NCBI GenBank assembly: GCA_023393235.1
Contig: JAEWMH010000159.1
Coordinates: forward strand, 1-18,321
Direction of reading: 5' to 3'
From: Bacillota bacterium
Lineage (GTDB): Bacteria > Bacillota > Bacilli > Paenibacillales > NBRC-103111
Length of the DNA stretch: 18,321 nucleotides
Below the pieces are notes generated by a model that was not told the origin of the DNA, did no database searches, and was given only the letters and a program-made list of their open reading frames with translations. This document shows positions 6,340 to 13,227 of this stretch, piece by piece. The position numbers were made by a program, and so were the translations under genes. Numbering within the stretch: position 1 is the first letter of the stretch; every line of letters starts with the position of its first letter.

Positions 6340-7842
6340 GTGGCGGCAAAAGGGGAGCATTATATTCTGGCCATTGACCAAGGCACAACCAGCACCAGAG
6401 CAATTCTCTTCGATAAGAAGGGCAGGGCGGCTTATACCGCGCAGAAGGAGTTTCCCCAATATTTCCCGAGGCCGGGCTGGGTGGAGCAGAATGCGGATGA
6501 AATCTGGATATCGGTGCTGGCGGCAGTGGGCGCCGTGCTGACAGAGAACCGCATCGATCCCGTGCGGGTCGATGCCATCGGCATTACCAACCAGCGGGAG
6601 ACCACGGTGGTGTGGGACAAGGCTACCGGCATGCCCGTTCATCATGCCATCGTCTGGCAATCCCGGCAGTCCGCCGGAATTTGCAGCAGGCTGAAGGATG
6701 AGGGGCTGGAGGAGCGGTTCAAGAAGAAAACAGGACTCCTGATTGATGCGTATTTTTCCGGGACCAAGATCAAGTGGCTGCTGGATGAGGTGGAGGGGGT
6801 GCGGGAGAAGGCGGAGCGCGGGGAGCTGCTTTTCGGCACCATCGACACCTGGCTGGTCTGGAAGCTGACCGGCAGCAAGGTTCATGTCACCGACCCTTCC
6901 AATGCCTCCCGGACGCTGCTGTACAACATTCATGAGGAACGATGGGATGAAGAGCTTCTGGATATCCTGGGAATTCCCGTCTCCATGCTGCCGGAGGTGC
7001 GTTCCTCTTCCGAGGTGTACGGTGCAACGGCGGGGTACCACTTTTTTGGCCGGGAGGTACCGATTGCCGGAATAGCGGGGGACCAACAGGCCGCCTTGTT
7101 CGGACAGGCCTGCTTCACGCCGGGCATGGCCAAGAATACATACGGCACCGGCTGCTTCGTGTTGAAGTCCACCGGACAGCAGGCGGTGGAGTCGGCCCGT
7201 GGCCTCTTGACCACCATCGCCTGGCGGGTGGACGGCGTAACCGAATACGCCCTGGAGGGCAGCGTATTCGTGGCCGGCTCGGCCGTACAATGGCTGCGGG
7301 ACGGGCTGCGCATGTTCAAGCGCGCGGGGGACAGCGAGGCTTATGCCCGCCGTGTGGCCTCAACCGACGGAGTGTATGTGGTGCCTGCGTTTGTCGGGCT
7401 GGGCACCCCCTATTGGGACAGTGAGGTGCGGGGCGCTGTATTCGGACTGACCCGGGGCACGGCCAAGGAGCATTTTATCCGGGCGGTGCTGGAAGCTCTG
7501 GCTTACCAGACCCGGGATGTGCTGGACGCCATGGAGGCGGATTCCGGCATCCGGCTGTCGGCGCTGCGGGTGGACGGAGGGGCGGTGGAGAACCGCTTCC
7601 TCGTGCAGTTCCAGAGCGATATGCTGGGCGTTCCCGTGGAGCGCTCCGCCGTCCGGGAAACCACCGCCCTGGGGGCGGCGTTCCTGGCGGGACTGGCCGT
7701 GGGCTTCTGGACGGACCGGGAGGAGCTGGCCCGCCTGTGGGCGGTCAAAGAGGTATACCAGCCCGCTATGGAGTCCGCCCGCCGGGAGGAACTGTACACC
7801 GGGTGGCAGAAGGCGGTGCGGGCCGCCATGGCGTTCAAGTGA
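6340..7842 (+). CDS. glpK: Glycerol kinase
   Basis: The 500-aa FGGY-family kinase phosphorylates glycerol to glycerol 3-phosphate with ATP in the cytoplasm. The N-terminus reads YILAIDQGTTSTRAI (phosphate-binding loop), followed by GWVEQNADEIW, ITNQRETTVVWD and WQSRQSAGIC. GDQQAALFGQ and YGTGCF, then PYWDSEVRGAVFGLTRG and RVDGGAVENRFLVQ, complete the glycerol kinase pattern. His234 in GYHFFG is at the place of the His phosphorylated by HPr in Gram-positive glycerol kinases, suggesting PTS-linked activation. The frame is open back to TTG 6316, but AAGGAGG (6324-6330) lies 9 nt before GTG 6340, so GTG is the start. No glpF or glpD is adjacent in the window. The 3' end faces the lipoprotein gene 31 bp away with no clear terminator between them. 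Confidence 0.97.
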   Translation: MAAKGEHYILAIDQGTTSTRAILFDKKGRAAYTAQKEFPQYFPRPGWVEQNADEIWISVLAAVGAVLTENRIDPVRVDAIGITNQRETTVVWDKATGMPVHHAIVWQSRQSAGICSRLKDEGLEERFKKKTGLLIDAYFSGTKIKWLLDEVEGVREKAERGELLFGTIDTWLVWKLTGSKVHVTDPSNASRTLLYNIHEERWDEELLDILGIPVSMLPEVRSSSEVYGATAGYHFFGREVPIAGIAGDQQAALFGQACFTPGMAKNTYGTGCFVLKSTGQQAVESARGLLTTIAWRVDGVTEYALEGSVFVAGSAVQWLRDGLRMFKRAGDSEAYARRVASTDGVYVVPAFVGLGTPYWDSEVRGAVFGLTRGTAKEHFIRAVLEALAYQTRDVLDAMEADSGIRLSALRVDGGAVENRFLVQFQSDMLGVPVERSAVRETTALGAAFLAGLAVGFWTDREELARLWAVKEVYQPAMESARREELYTGWQKAVRAAMAFK

Positions 7843-7873
7843 ATTTGGCGGTTTGACCCCCCGTGGGTACGCC

Positions 7874-8584
7874 TCAAGGCTGAAGCAGAGCGCGGATAGA
7901 AGCGTCTACCAGACGGGTGGTCTGGGGGAAGAAGTAAACACGTTCGCCGTCATCCTGGAGGGGGAAGGAGAATGCCAACGGACCGCCAGTATAAAACACC
8001 ATCTGATAGGCTACCGGATCCTGCCCTTTATTCTGCGGTGTGTAACGCTCCACGTCCTGGCCGATCTCCAGCAGGCGGATAAACTGCTCCTTCTCTGCAC
8101 CCTGAAGCGTTCGGAGCGGCTTGGTATCCTGGCTCCGGTAAAGCTCTATACGCTCGACCTTGTCCTTAGCAATACCCCCGTAATGCAGTTGTGGCAGCTG
8201 AGAGGGTTCCTCCCCGGCGTATAGCCGGTACCCGCCTGCTTTCTCCGGGTCACGGACTGCAATCAGTTGAGCCGGCTCAAAGCCCTTGATTGGGTAAAGC
8301 TTTGTTCCGACAGGAAGAAGGGCGGCGTCTCCATTCTGGATTTTGTAGCCGGGGTTGGTAACTACACCGAACAGCATAAATTCGGTCTTGCCGATAGCCT
8401 TGTCCGTCACATCCTCCGGATTGGCGGGAACGGCGTTATATAATACGCTGTAAAAGTGGCCGTCCAGCATCACAAAATCCACCCAGTCAATGGCGGCATT
8501 GCCGTGGATATTGTCCCGTCCTGTTCCGGCGCATCCGGCCAGGAGCAAACATACAGCGATAAGCAGCATACAACGGGTTTTCAG
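7874..8584 (-). CDS. Unidentified lipoprotein, probable CTG start
   Basis: The product (236 aa from the chosen start) has a short basic N-terminus, a hydrophobic stretch and the lipobox LLAGC, so it should be an exported, lipid-anchored surface protein. The rest shows no motif I recognise; it includes LPVGTKLYPIKGF and GGYRLYAGEEPSQLP and looks like a compact soluble domain. Start choice is the odd part. A perfect AGGAGG (8593-8598) is followed at 8 nt by CTG (8582-8584), giving the typical lipoprotein opening of Lys-Thr-Arg then a hydrophobic run. The in-frame GTG at 8591-8593 uses the last base of AGGAGG, and the next ATG (8567-8569) is 23 nt away from it. Function unknown. Confidence 0.75.
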   Translation of the reverse strand: MKTRCMLLIAVCLLLAGCAGTGRDNIHGNAAIDWVDFVMLDGHFYSVLYNAVPANPEDVTDKAIGKTEFMLFGVVTNPGYKIQNGDAALLPVGTKLYPIKGFEPAQLIAVRDPEKAGGYRLYAGEEPSQLPQLHYGGIAKDKVERIELYRSQDTKPLRTLQGAEKEQFIRLLEIGQDVERYTPQNKGQDPVAYQMVFYTGGPLAFSFPLQDDGERVYFFPQTTRLVDASIRALLQP

Positions 8585-8661
8585 GGGAATCACCTCCTGA
8601 CTCAGTAGACGGAAGAAGCGAACAATATGTTACATGACCGTACCCTTCTATATATTCCCTG

Positions 8662-8678
8662 ACAAATTTGTGTATAAT
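8662..8678 (+). promoter_or_regulatory. glnS promoter -10 with overlapping palindrome
   Basis: A consensus TATAAT lies at 8673-8678, about 60 bp before the glnS start. No good -35 is seen at 16-18 bp. A perfect 10-bp palindrome ACAAATTTGT (8662-8671) occupies the spacer and could be an operator site. Confidence 0.5.
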
Positions 8679-8738
8679 AGAACAAACGTAAATATGCGAA
8701 AAAGTATACATTATCAACCCGCATGAAAAGAGGTTCCT

Positions 8739-10406
8739 ATGGAGAGCAAAAGCGCCGCATCCAACTTTATCAAAACCATTATGATGGACGATCTCAAGGA
8801 AGGCCGCGTCACCAGCATCAAGACCCGGTTTCCGCCTGAGCCCAACGGCTATCTGCATATCGGGCATGCCCGGGCCATCACCATTAATTTCGAGCTGGCG
8901 GACGAGTTCGGCGGCAAAACCAACCTGCGTTTTGACGACACCAACCCGGTGAAGGAGGACGTGGAATTCGTCAAGTCCATCCAGGAGGACATTAAGTGGC
9001 TGGGCTTTGAGTGGGACGGGCTGCATTTCGCTTCGGATTATTTCGAAGAGATGTACAGCCGGGCCCTGGTCCTGATCCGCAAAGGGCTGGCCTACGTGGA
9101 CGACCAATCGGCGGACGCCATCCGTGAAACCCGCGGCACGCTGACCCAGCCGGGCACCGAAAGCCCCTTCCGCAACCGCACCGCAGAGGAGAACCTGGAC
9201 CTGTTCACCCGCATGCGGGCCGGCGAGTTCAAGGACGGCGAACGGGTGCTGCGGGCCAAAATCGATATGGCCTCCCCCAATATCAATATGCGGGACCCGG
9301 TGATTTTCCGGATTTCCCATACCCATCACCACAACACCGGCGATAAGTGGTGCATCTATCCCATGTATGCCTACGCCCACCCGCTGGAGGATTCCATTGA
9401 GGGTGTGACCCATTCCCTGTGCTCCCTGGAGTTTGAGGACCAGCGGCCCTTCTATGACTGGGTCATCCGGGAAACGGAGATGCCCCATGTATCCCGCCAA
9501 TATGAATTCGGCAAGCTGAAAATCGCTGGCACCATCATGGGCAAACGCTACATCAAACGCCTGGTGGAAACCGGTGTGCTGGACGGCTGGAACGACCCCC
9601 GGGTCTTCACCATCAGCGGTATGCGCCGCCGGGGCTTTACCCCGGAGGGGATTAAATCCTTCATCCGCGAAGCCGGCGTGTCCAAGAGCAACGGCACTGT
9701 CGATCCGCGGATGCTGGAGCACTTCATCCGGGAGGACCTGAAGCTGAAGGCGCCCCGTACCATGGGCGTGCTGAAGCCTCTGAAGGTGGTTATTACCAAC
9801 TATCCCGAGGGCCAGGTGGAAATGCTGGACGCCGAGGTTAATGCCGAGGTGCCGGAGATGGGGATGCGCAAGATCCCCTTTTCCCGGGAAATCTACATCG
9901 AGCAGGATGACTTCATGGAGAACCCGGTGCCCAAGTATCACCGGCTGTTCCCCGGCAATGAGGTGCGGCTGAAGCATGCATACTTCATCAAGTGTGAGGA
10001 AGTGGTGAAGGACGAGGCCGGCAATGTGGTGGAGCTGCGCTGCACCTATGATCCGGAAACCAAATCCGGCACCGGCTTTACCGGCCGCAAGGTGAAGGGC
10101 ACCATCCACTGGGTGGAGGCCACCACCGCCATTCCGGTGGAATTCCGGCTGTACGACCAGCTGGTTGCCGACAAAACCGACGAGGAAGAAGAGGAAGAGG
10201 GCGGAGACGATCTCTTGTCCGGCATCAACCCCAAGTCCTTGGAGATCGTACAGGGCTTCATTGATCCCGGCATCAAGGATGTGCAGCCAGAGGACAAGTT
10301 CCAGTTTTTCCGCCACGGCTACTTCTGCGTGGATTCCCAGAACTCCACACCAGACAAGCCGGTATTCAACCTGACCGTATCGTTGAAGAGCTCCTTCAGT
10401 GTATAA
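8739..10406 (+). CDS. glnS: Glutaminyl-tRNA synthetase
   Basis: This 555-aa class I synthetase attaches glutamine to tRNA-Gln. Residues 31-43 hold the FPPEPNG lead-in and the HIGH motif (40-43). RFDDTNP, MRDPVIFRISH, the YPMYAYAHPLEDSIEGVTH stretch and SLEFEDQRPFYDW define the GlnRS type of the GluRS/GlnRS family. The KMSKS-equivalent at residues 266-270 reads IMGKR, where other GlnRS usually have VMSKR. It is followed by GWNDPRVFTISGMRRRG. The beta-barrel tRNA-binding region is complete and carries an acidic insert (DEEEEEEGGDD) near residue 483. There is no YqeY-type C-terminal extension. AAGAGG precedes the ATG. Many Bacillales, including Bacillus subtilis, lack GlnRS and make Gln-tRNA by amidation, so this gene is notable. 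A strong terminator follows. Confidence 0.96.
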   Translation: MESKSAASNFIKTIMMDDLKEGRVTSIKTRFPPEPNGYLHIGHARAITINFELADEFGGKTNLRFDDTNPVKEDVEFVKSIQEDIKWLGFEWDGLHFASDYFEEMYSRALVLIRKGLAYVDDQSADAIRETRGTLTQPGTESPFRNRTAEENLDLFTRMRAGEFKDGERVLRAKIDMASPNINMRDPVIFRISHTHHHNTGDKWCIYPMYAYAHPLEDSIEGVTHSLCSLEFEDQRPFYDWVIRETEMPHVSRQYEFGKLKIAGTIMGKRYIKRLVETGVLDGWNDPRVFTISGMRRRGFTPEGIKSFIREAGVSKSNGTVDPRMLEHFIREDLKLKAPRTMGVLKPLKVVITNYPEGQVEMLDAEVNAEVPEMGMRKIPFSREIYIEQDDFMENPVPKYHRLFPGNEVRLKHAYFIKCEEVVKDEAGNVVELRCTYDPETKSGTGFTGRKVKGTIHWVEATTAIPVEFRLYDQLVADKTDEEEEEEGGDDLLSGINPKSLEIVQGFIDPGIKDVQPEDKFQFFRHGYFCVDSQNSTPDKPVFNLTVSLKSSFSV

Positions 10407-10420
10407 ATCAAACCTTATCG

Positions 10421-10455
10421 AAGCATTCCGGGCTATTCGTCCGGGATGCTTTTTT
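10421..10455 (+). terminator. glnS terminator
   Basis: AAGCATTCCGG pairs with CCGGGATGCTT over 11 bp with one G-T pair, a 9-nt loop and a run of six T. Confidence 0.9.
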
Positions 10456-10499
10456 AACGTTTTTTCGAGGATATCTGTAGTATTCTGGAAAAGTCATAG

Positions 10500-10505
10500 T
10501 ATAAT
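10500..10505 (+). promoter_or_regulatory. -10 element of the DUF4062 gene
   Basis: A perfect TATAAT lies 33 bp before the chosen start codon, just past the glnS terminator. The -35 region at 17-18 bp spacing is poor. Confidence 0.5.
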
Positions 10506-10538
10506 TGGGTTAACGCTTACACTCCAGAGGTGTCGATC

Positions 10539-11690
10539 TTGCCAAAGACCAAAATCTTCTTAAGCTCGGCCTCCCAACCGTCCTTCAGTCAGATGCGGAT
10601 AACCAGCTTCGATAAGCTTCGTTCACTTGGCCACGAGCCAGTGATGTTCGAACGGAATTTCGGGGCATGGCATAACGGGGAGGATTCCATCGCCAAGTGT
10701 ATCCGGATGGTTTCGGACTGTGATATTTTTATTCTGTTTGTGGGGGCGAGAGCCGGCTCCATCACTCCGTTCGGCCGCTCCGTCACCCATCTTGAATTCG
10801 AGCAGGCCCTGGCGGAGGGGAAATCCGCGTTGGTTTTTGTAGAGACGGATATCAAGTCTGAATATCTTAGTCATGTGAAGACTCTGATTGATGAGTATTT
10901 GGCAACTGCCCGTGCCGGTAAATTGGGAAAACCCTCATCGGCGGAAATTGTAAGCCATATCGGACTCCATAAAGACAGGATATCCTCCCAGCTGCATCAT
11001 GTGGATGATTATGTATGGTATTTTCTACATGAAATTATGGCGGAGGAAAAGATTTTTGTGGAGAATTTGATGCCCGGCGTGCCCATCGACTGGGATTCCC
11101 TGTTAAGCGATATGCTGCGGGACGGCGTGGAGATGCTGCGGAACAAAAAAGACATTGTACGTACGCTGGTACAGGCCAAGGAGCTCCAGCACTACAAAAC
11201 ATTCACCTCCAAAATTGTCCCATTGGTCAAACTGGGGCTTAAAACGGATCTTCCTGCTTTAATATCCGAGCTGAAACGGGCCGCTCTGGGCAATTCGATT
11301 GTCAATGACTTCGGATACGTCCAGCGGAAGATCGGCGAAGTACACAACTGCTCCGCGGTAACCTTGTATAAGCGGGACCAGAACCAGATGATTCTGCTGG
11401 AGTCCTCCGGGCGGATTAAAGCCAGAAACTTCAGCATGGAGGATGACACCTCCTTTGTGGTCCTTACCCAAAAGGGTGAAAACGATAATATTTTCTTCAG
11501 GGAAGATAATAAAAGCCTGTATGTTTGCCTCAAGGGGGACGGCTTTGTCCTGACCTTCCACTTCCCCTGCGGAGAAGAATGGAATTCGCAATTGTATTTG
11601 GACTATCAGAGCAACGTGGAAAATGGTATAATGAGCAAAAACGGGGAGCTTTTTTATACGGCCGTTTCGATTCTGGAAGGGGTGATCTGA
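10539..11690 (+). CDS. DUF4062-domain protein with C-terminal sensor-like domain
   Basis: This 383-aa protein begins with a DUF4062-type domain (~4-105): KIFLSSAS as first strand, a central SDCDIFILFVGARAG, then THLEFEQALAEG and ALVFVE. This order (first-strand SS, a DIxIxxxG strand-loop, a conserved Glu on a helix, a final VF strand) is the usual DUF4062 layout, a TIR- or deoxyribosyltransferase-like fold often found at the front of prokaryotic signalling and defence proteins. A charged, largely helical middle (~110-230) follows. The last ~140 residues alternate strands and helices (SAVTLYKRDQNQMILLESSG, YVCLKGDGFVLTFHF) in a GAF-like arrangement; that call is tentative. AGAGG lies 8 nt before TTG 10539, preferred over GTG 10530, which overlaps the site. 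No membrane segment. GC looks lower than glnS. A 71-aa gene follows directly. Confidence 0.8.
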   Translation: MPKTKIFLSSASQPSFSQMRITSFDKLRSLGHEPVMFERNFGAWHNGEDSIAKCIRMVSDCDIFILFVGARAGSITPFGRSVTHLEFEQALAEGKSALVFVETDIKSEYLSHVKTLIDEYLATARAGKLGKPSSAEIVSHIGLHKDRISSQLHHVDDYVWYFLHEIMAEEKIFVENLMPGVPIDWDSLLSDMLRDGVEMLRNKKDIVRTLVQAKELQHYKTFTSKIVPLVKLGLKTDLPALISELKRAALGNSIVNDFGYVQRKIGEVHNCSAVTLYKRDQNQMILLESSGRIKARNFSMEDDTSFVVLTQKGENDNIFFREDNKSLYVCLKGDGFVLTFHFPCGEEWNSQLYLDYQSNVENGIMSKNGELFYTAVSILEGVI

Positions 11691-11906
11691 ATGGCAAGGA
11701 AATCGTATGTGTCCATTAATGGAGATGTGACCGAAGCGGTGAAAGGGAAGCAGTACCCCAAACATGCCTTGTTTTTCTCCCCTATAGAGAAGTCGCCCAA
11801 GGATTACCGGACCCAAAAGGAACTAGCATATGAAGAAGTGTCCGCCTCCATCGAACGGATGATCGAGAAAATCGGCAACAAACCCATAACCGAATACCTC
11901 ATCTAA
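11691..11906 (+). CDS. Small coupled protein of the DUF4062 unit
   Basis: This 71-aa protein is not recognised. Its ATG is the base after the TGA stop of the DUF4062 gene, and AAGGGG inside the end of that gene lies 8 nt before it, so translation is probably coupled and the two proteins made together. The sequence is basic at the start (MARKSYVSINGD), then polar, with a likely amphipathic helix at ~45-62 (AYEEVSASIERMIEKIG). It has no signal peptide or metal-binding cluster. A terminator follows at once, so the two genes form a closed unit. A partner or regulator of the upstream protein is a fair guess only. Confidence 0.75.
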   Translation: MARKSYVSINGDVTEAVKGKQYPKHALFFSPIEKSPKDYRTQKELAYEEVSASIERMIEKIGNKPITEYLI

Positions 11907-11936
11907 AAAACCCGTCAACATGGTTGGCGGGTTTTT
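11905..11936. terminator. Bidirectional terminator between the DUF4062 unit and tlp
   Basis: AAAAACCCGTCAA pairs with TTGGCGGGTTTTT around a CATGG loop. T runs occur on both strands, so it can end the small gene (plus) and tlp (minus), whose stop codon is 10 bp away. Confidence 0.88.
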
Positions 11937-11945
11937 GTTTCCTTC

Positions 11946-12170
11946 CTACTCCAGCGAATTGCTGGCTTCGTCCTTGACCTCGCTGCGGAAGCCTTCGATG
12001 CTTTTTTTGCGGCGCTGGTTTTTCTCCTGGATGTTGTTGCGTTCTTCGTCGCTGATTTCAGAGGAGAACTCGTTCAGATAGTCCTCAGCCTCATGCAGGT
12101 TTTTCTGGGTATTCTGGATGCTTTGCTGCAGATGCTCCACATTGTCCGCGCGGTTATCCGGCTTTGCCAT
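11946..12170 (-). CDS. tlp: Small acid-soluble spore protein Tlp
   Basis: The 74-aa hydrophilic protein opens with KPDNRADNVEHLQ, has QNTQKNLHEAEDYL in the middle, and contains the EEKNQRR-like EKNQRRKKSIEGF and EVKDEAS. This is the pattern of the Tlp family of minor spore proteins. Tlp is made in the forespore and packaged in the spore core; its precise role is minor or unclear. It shows that the organism forms endospores. AAGGAGG lies 8 nt before the ATG. A CATAATA at 12240-12246 fits a forespore sigma-G -10 element, about 70 bp upstream. Confidence 0.9.
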   Translation of the reverse strand: MAKPDNRADNVEHLQQSIQNTQKNLHEAEDYLNEFSSEISDEERNNIQEKNQRRKKSIEGFRSEVKDEASNSLE

Positions 12171-12239
12171 GTTGATCGCCTCCTTATAGGGAATACGCCT
12201 GACTCGGCGCTACCGGATAGCTTGAACGGACGGAGGGGT

Positions 12240-12246
12240 TATTATG
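12240..12246 (-). promoter_or_regulatory. Candidate sigma-G -10 element for tlp
   Basis: On the minus strand CATAATA matches the forespore -10 pattern CATAnTA. No good -35 (TGnATA-like) is found at 17-18 bp. It is proposed mainly because tlp genes are known to be expressed in the forespore. Confidence 0.35.
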
Positions 12247-12277
12247 CTGGATATGCTGTTCCACTTTCCGCCACCTC

Positions 12278-12306
12278 TTTATTTTGCGGGTTGGCTCGGG
12301 TATACT
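12278..12306 (+). promoter_or_regulatory. Promoter of the FusB/FBP leader
   Basis: TATACT (12301-12306) is a good -10; at 17 bp spacing the -35 is a weak TTTATT (12278-12283). A start near 12313 would put the leader ORF about 23 nt from the 5' end of the RNA. Confidence 0.45.
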
Positions 12307-12335
12307 AGTCGTATCGACAACCGGAGGTGATACTC

Positions 12336-12383
12336 ATGGCAATCAGAGATTGCCGGATTGGAAAAGCCTCATGCAAAGCCTGA
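12336..12383 (+). CDS. Putative 15-aa leader peptide of the FusB/FBP gene
   Basis: ATG 12336 follows a near-perfect GGAGGTGAT at 8-nt spacing and reads MAIRDCRIGKASCKA before TGA. The site is better than that of the main gene 130 bp downstream. The last four codons lie inside the 5' arm of two mutually exclusive RNA pairings, so a ribosome at the end of this ORF would change the fold. This is the layout of leader peptides in translational attenuation. A still shorter frame (ATG 12401, five codons, with AGGAGG upstream) follows and may be chance. Confidence 0.5.
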   Translation: MAIRDCRIGKASCKA

Positions 12384-12503
12384 TAGGAGGCGACCTTTGC
12401 ATGGGTGGGCCGGCTTAAAACATGTGTCGCCTAAATAAGCAATGATCGTTTTCTAATAATGGCTTTGCACCTTATTTGCTTTATTCAATCAAAAAATAAG
12501 GGG
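12352..12503 (+). promoter_or_regulatory. Candidate translational attenuator with sequestered RBS
   Basis: Perfect complementary segments are dense here. CATGCAAAG (12370-12378) pairs with CTTTGCATG (12395-12403) inside GCCGG/CCGGC (12352-12356 with 12410-12414). The overlapping TGCAAAGCC (12372-12380) can instead pair with GGCTTTGCA (12461-12469). AGGCGAC (12388-12394), in the hairpin loop, can pair with GTCGCCT (12426-12432) as a pseudoknot. CCTTATTT (12470-12477) pairs with AAATAAGG (12494-12501), hiding the AAGGGG ribosome-binding site of the main gene, while a second AAATAAG (12433-12439) competes for the same arm. The set suggests on/off folds controlled by leader translation. It matches no riboswitch family I recognise. 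Which fold is default cannot be decided by eye. Confidence 0.5.
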
Positions 12504-12512
12504 CTGAAGTCC

Positions 12513-13166
12513 ATGTGCGGACCATTTATTAGAAACTACCAATATAACATCATTAAGAATCAAGCCGACTCGGTGCTGCGTGCCATCCGGACAGTGGGGG
12601 ACCCGAAGGTCCTGGAATCTGTCCGTTTGACTGCCGTAGCCAAGGTGGAGGAGCTGTTTCCCGATGTGAGAGACAGCCGGAAAACCATGCTGGAATCCAT
12701 CGCCAACCTGAAGGCGGCAGAGGATTTCCACATGTATATCCAGGCGCTTGAGCCGTATATGCTGGAATTTCCCCGTATCACCGAGAAGCAGATCCAGAAG
12801 CTGTTCCCGAAGAACAAGAAGCTGAAGGTGCCTGATCTGGAGCAGACCGATTGGCGGTATGTGACGTATCTGAGCTGGACCGATATCTCCACCAACAAAA
12901 TGTTCATTGTGTACCATAACGGGGAGCGGTTCGTCGGTGTGGAGGGCCGGTTTACGGTCACCAACAAAAAAAGCTACTGCTTCGCATGCAGCCGGTTTGA
13001 AGAGCTGGTCCTGTTTTCGGCCATCTCCAAAAAGAGACCGTCCCAGGCGCTGCCGGACTATTACAAGTCCGTGGGCAACTACATCTGTATGCACGGGCAC
13101 AGCTGCAACAAGAATATCACCGATGTGGCTCCCCTGGAGGCATTCATCGGATCGGTTTTGGATTGA
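12513..13166 (+). CDS. FusB/FusC (FBP) family elongation factor G-binding protein
   Basis: The 217-aa protein has the FBP-family layout: an N-terminal helical EF-G-binding domain (~1-140, starting MCGPFIRNYQYNIIKNQ) and a C-terminal treble-clef zinc domain. Cys156 and Cys159 in CFAC, and Cys192, His194/His196 and Cys198 in CMHGHSC, supply the probable zinc ligands. FusB-type proteins bind EF-G and free it from ribosomes stalled by fusidic acid; chromosomal relatives exist in many Gram-positives, and whether each gives resistance varies. The frame is open to ATG 12459, but AAGGGG 9 nt before ATG 12513 and the family N-terminus fix the start. The ribosome-binding site lies within a hairpin, and a long structured leader precedes it, so control at translation is likely. 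A strong terminator follows. Confidence 0.87.
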   Translation: MCGPFIRNYQYNIIKNQADSVLRAIRTVGDPKVLESVRLTAVAKVEELFPDVRDSRKTMLESIANLKAAEDFHMYIQALEPYMLEFPRITEKQIQKLFPKNKKLKVPDLEQTDWRYVTYLSWTDISTNKMFIVYHNGERFVGVEGRFTVTNKKSYCFACSRFEELVLFSAISKKRPSQALPDYYKSVGNYICMHGHSCNKNITDVAPLEAFIGSVLD

Positions 13167-13184
13167 TGTGCGCAGTTTGGTATT

Positions 13185-13217
13185 AAAAAAGCCGGTTCCC
13201 GCGGGAACCGGCTTTTT
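13185..13217. terminator. Bidirectional terminator between the FBP gene and the GNAT gene
   Basis: A perfect inverted repeat, GCCGGTTCCC against GGGAACCGGC, lies between A and T runs. It ends the plus-strand FBP gene and the convergent minus-strand acetyltransferase gene. Confidence 0.92.
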
Positions 13218-13227
13218 CTATTGTCCG

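Noticed and set aside
8487..10316. A 609-codon open frame on the minus strand opposite glnS
   Set aside because: It lies opposite an unmistakable glnS, has low-complexity His/Gly/Leu-rich content, and is explained by the GC-rich codon pattern of the plus strand.
12401..12418. Second tiny ORF (five codons) after the leader ORF, with AGGAGG upstream
   Set aside because: Too short to judge; AGGAGG overlaps the hairpin loop and may serve pairing and not initiation.
12352..12432. Known riboswitch class upstream of the FBP gene
   Set aside because: I checked by eye for T-box, SAM, fluoride, guanidine and yybP-ykoY core sequences and saw none; the leader ORF and sequestered binding site fit attenuation better.
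12459..12512. Extended N-terminus of the FBP protein from ATG 12459
   Set aside because: No ribosome-binding site precedes it; the added 18 residues lie over the regulatory hairpin, and AAGGGG is well placed for ATG 12513.
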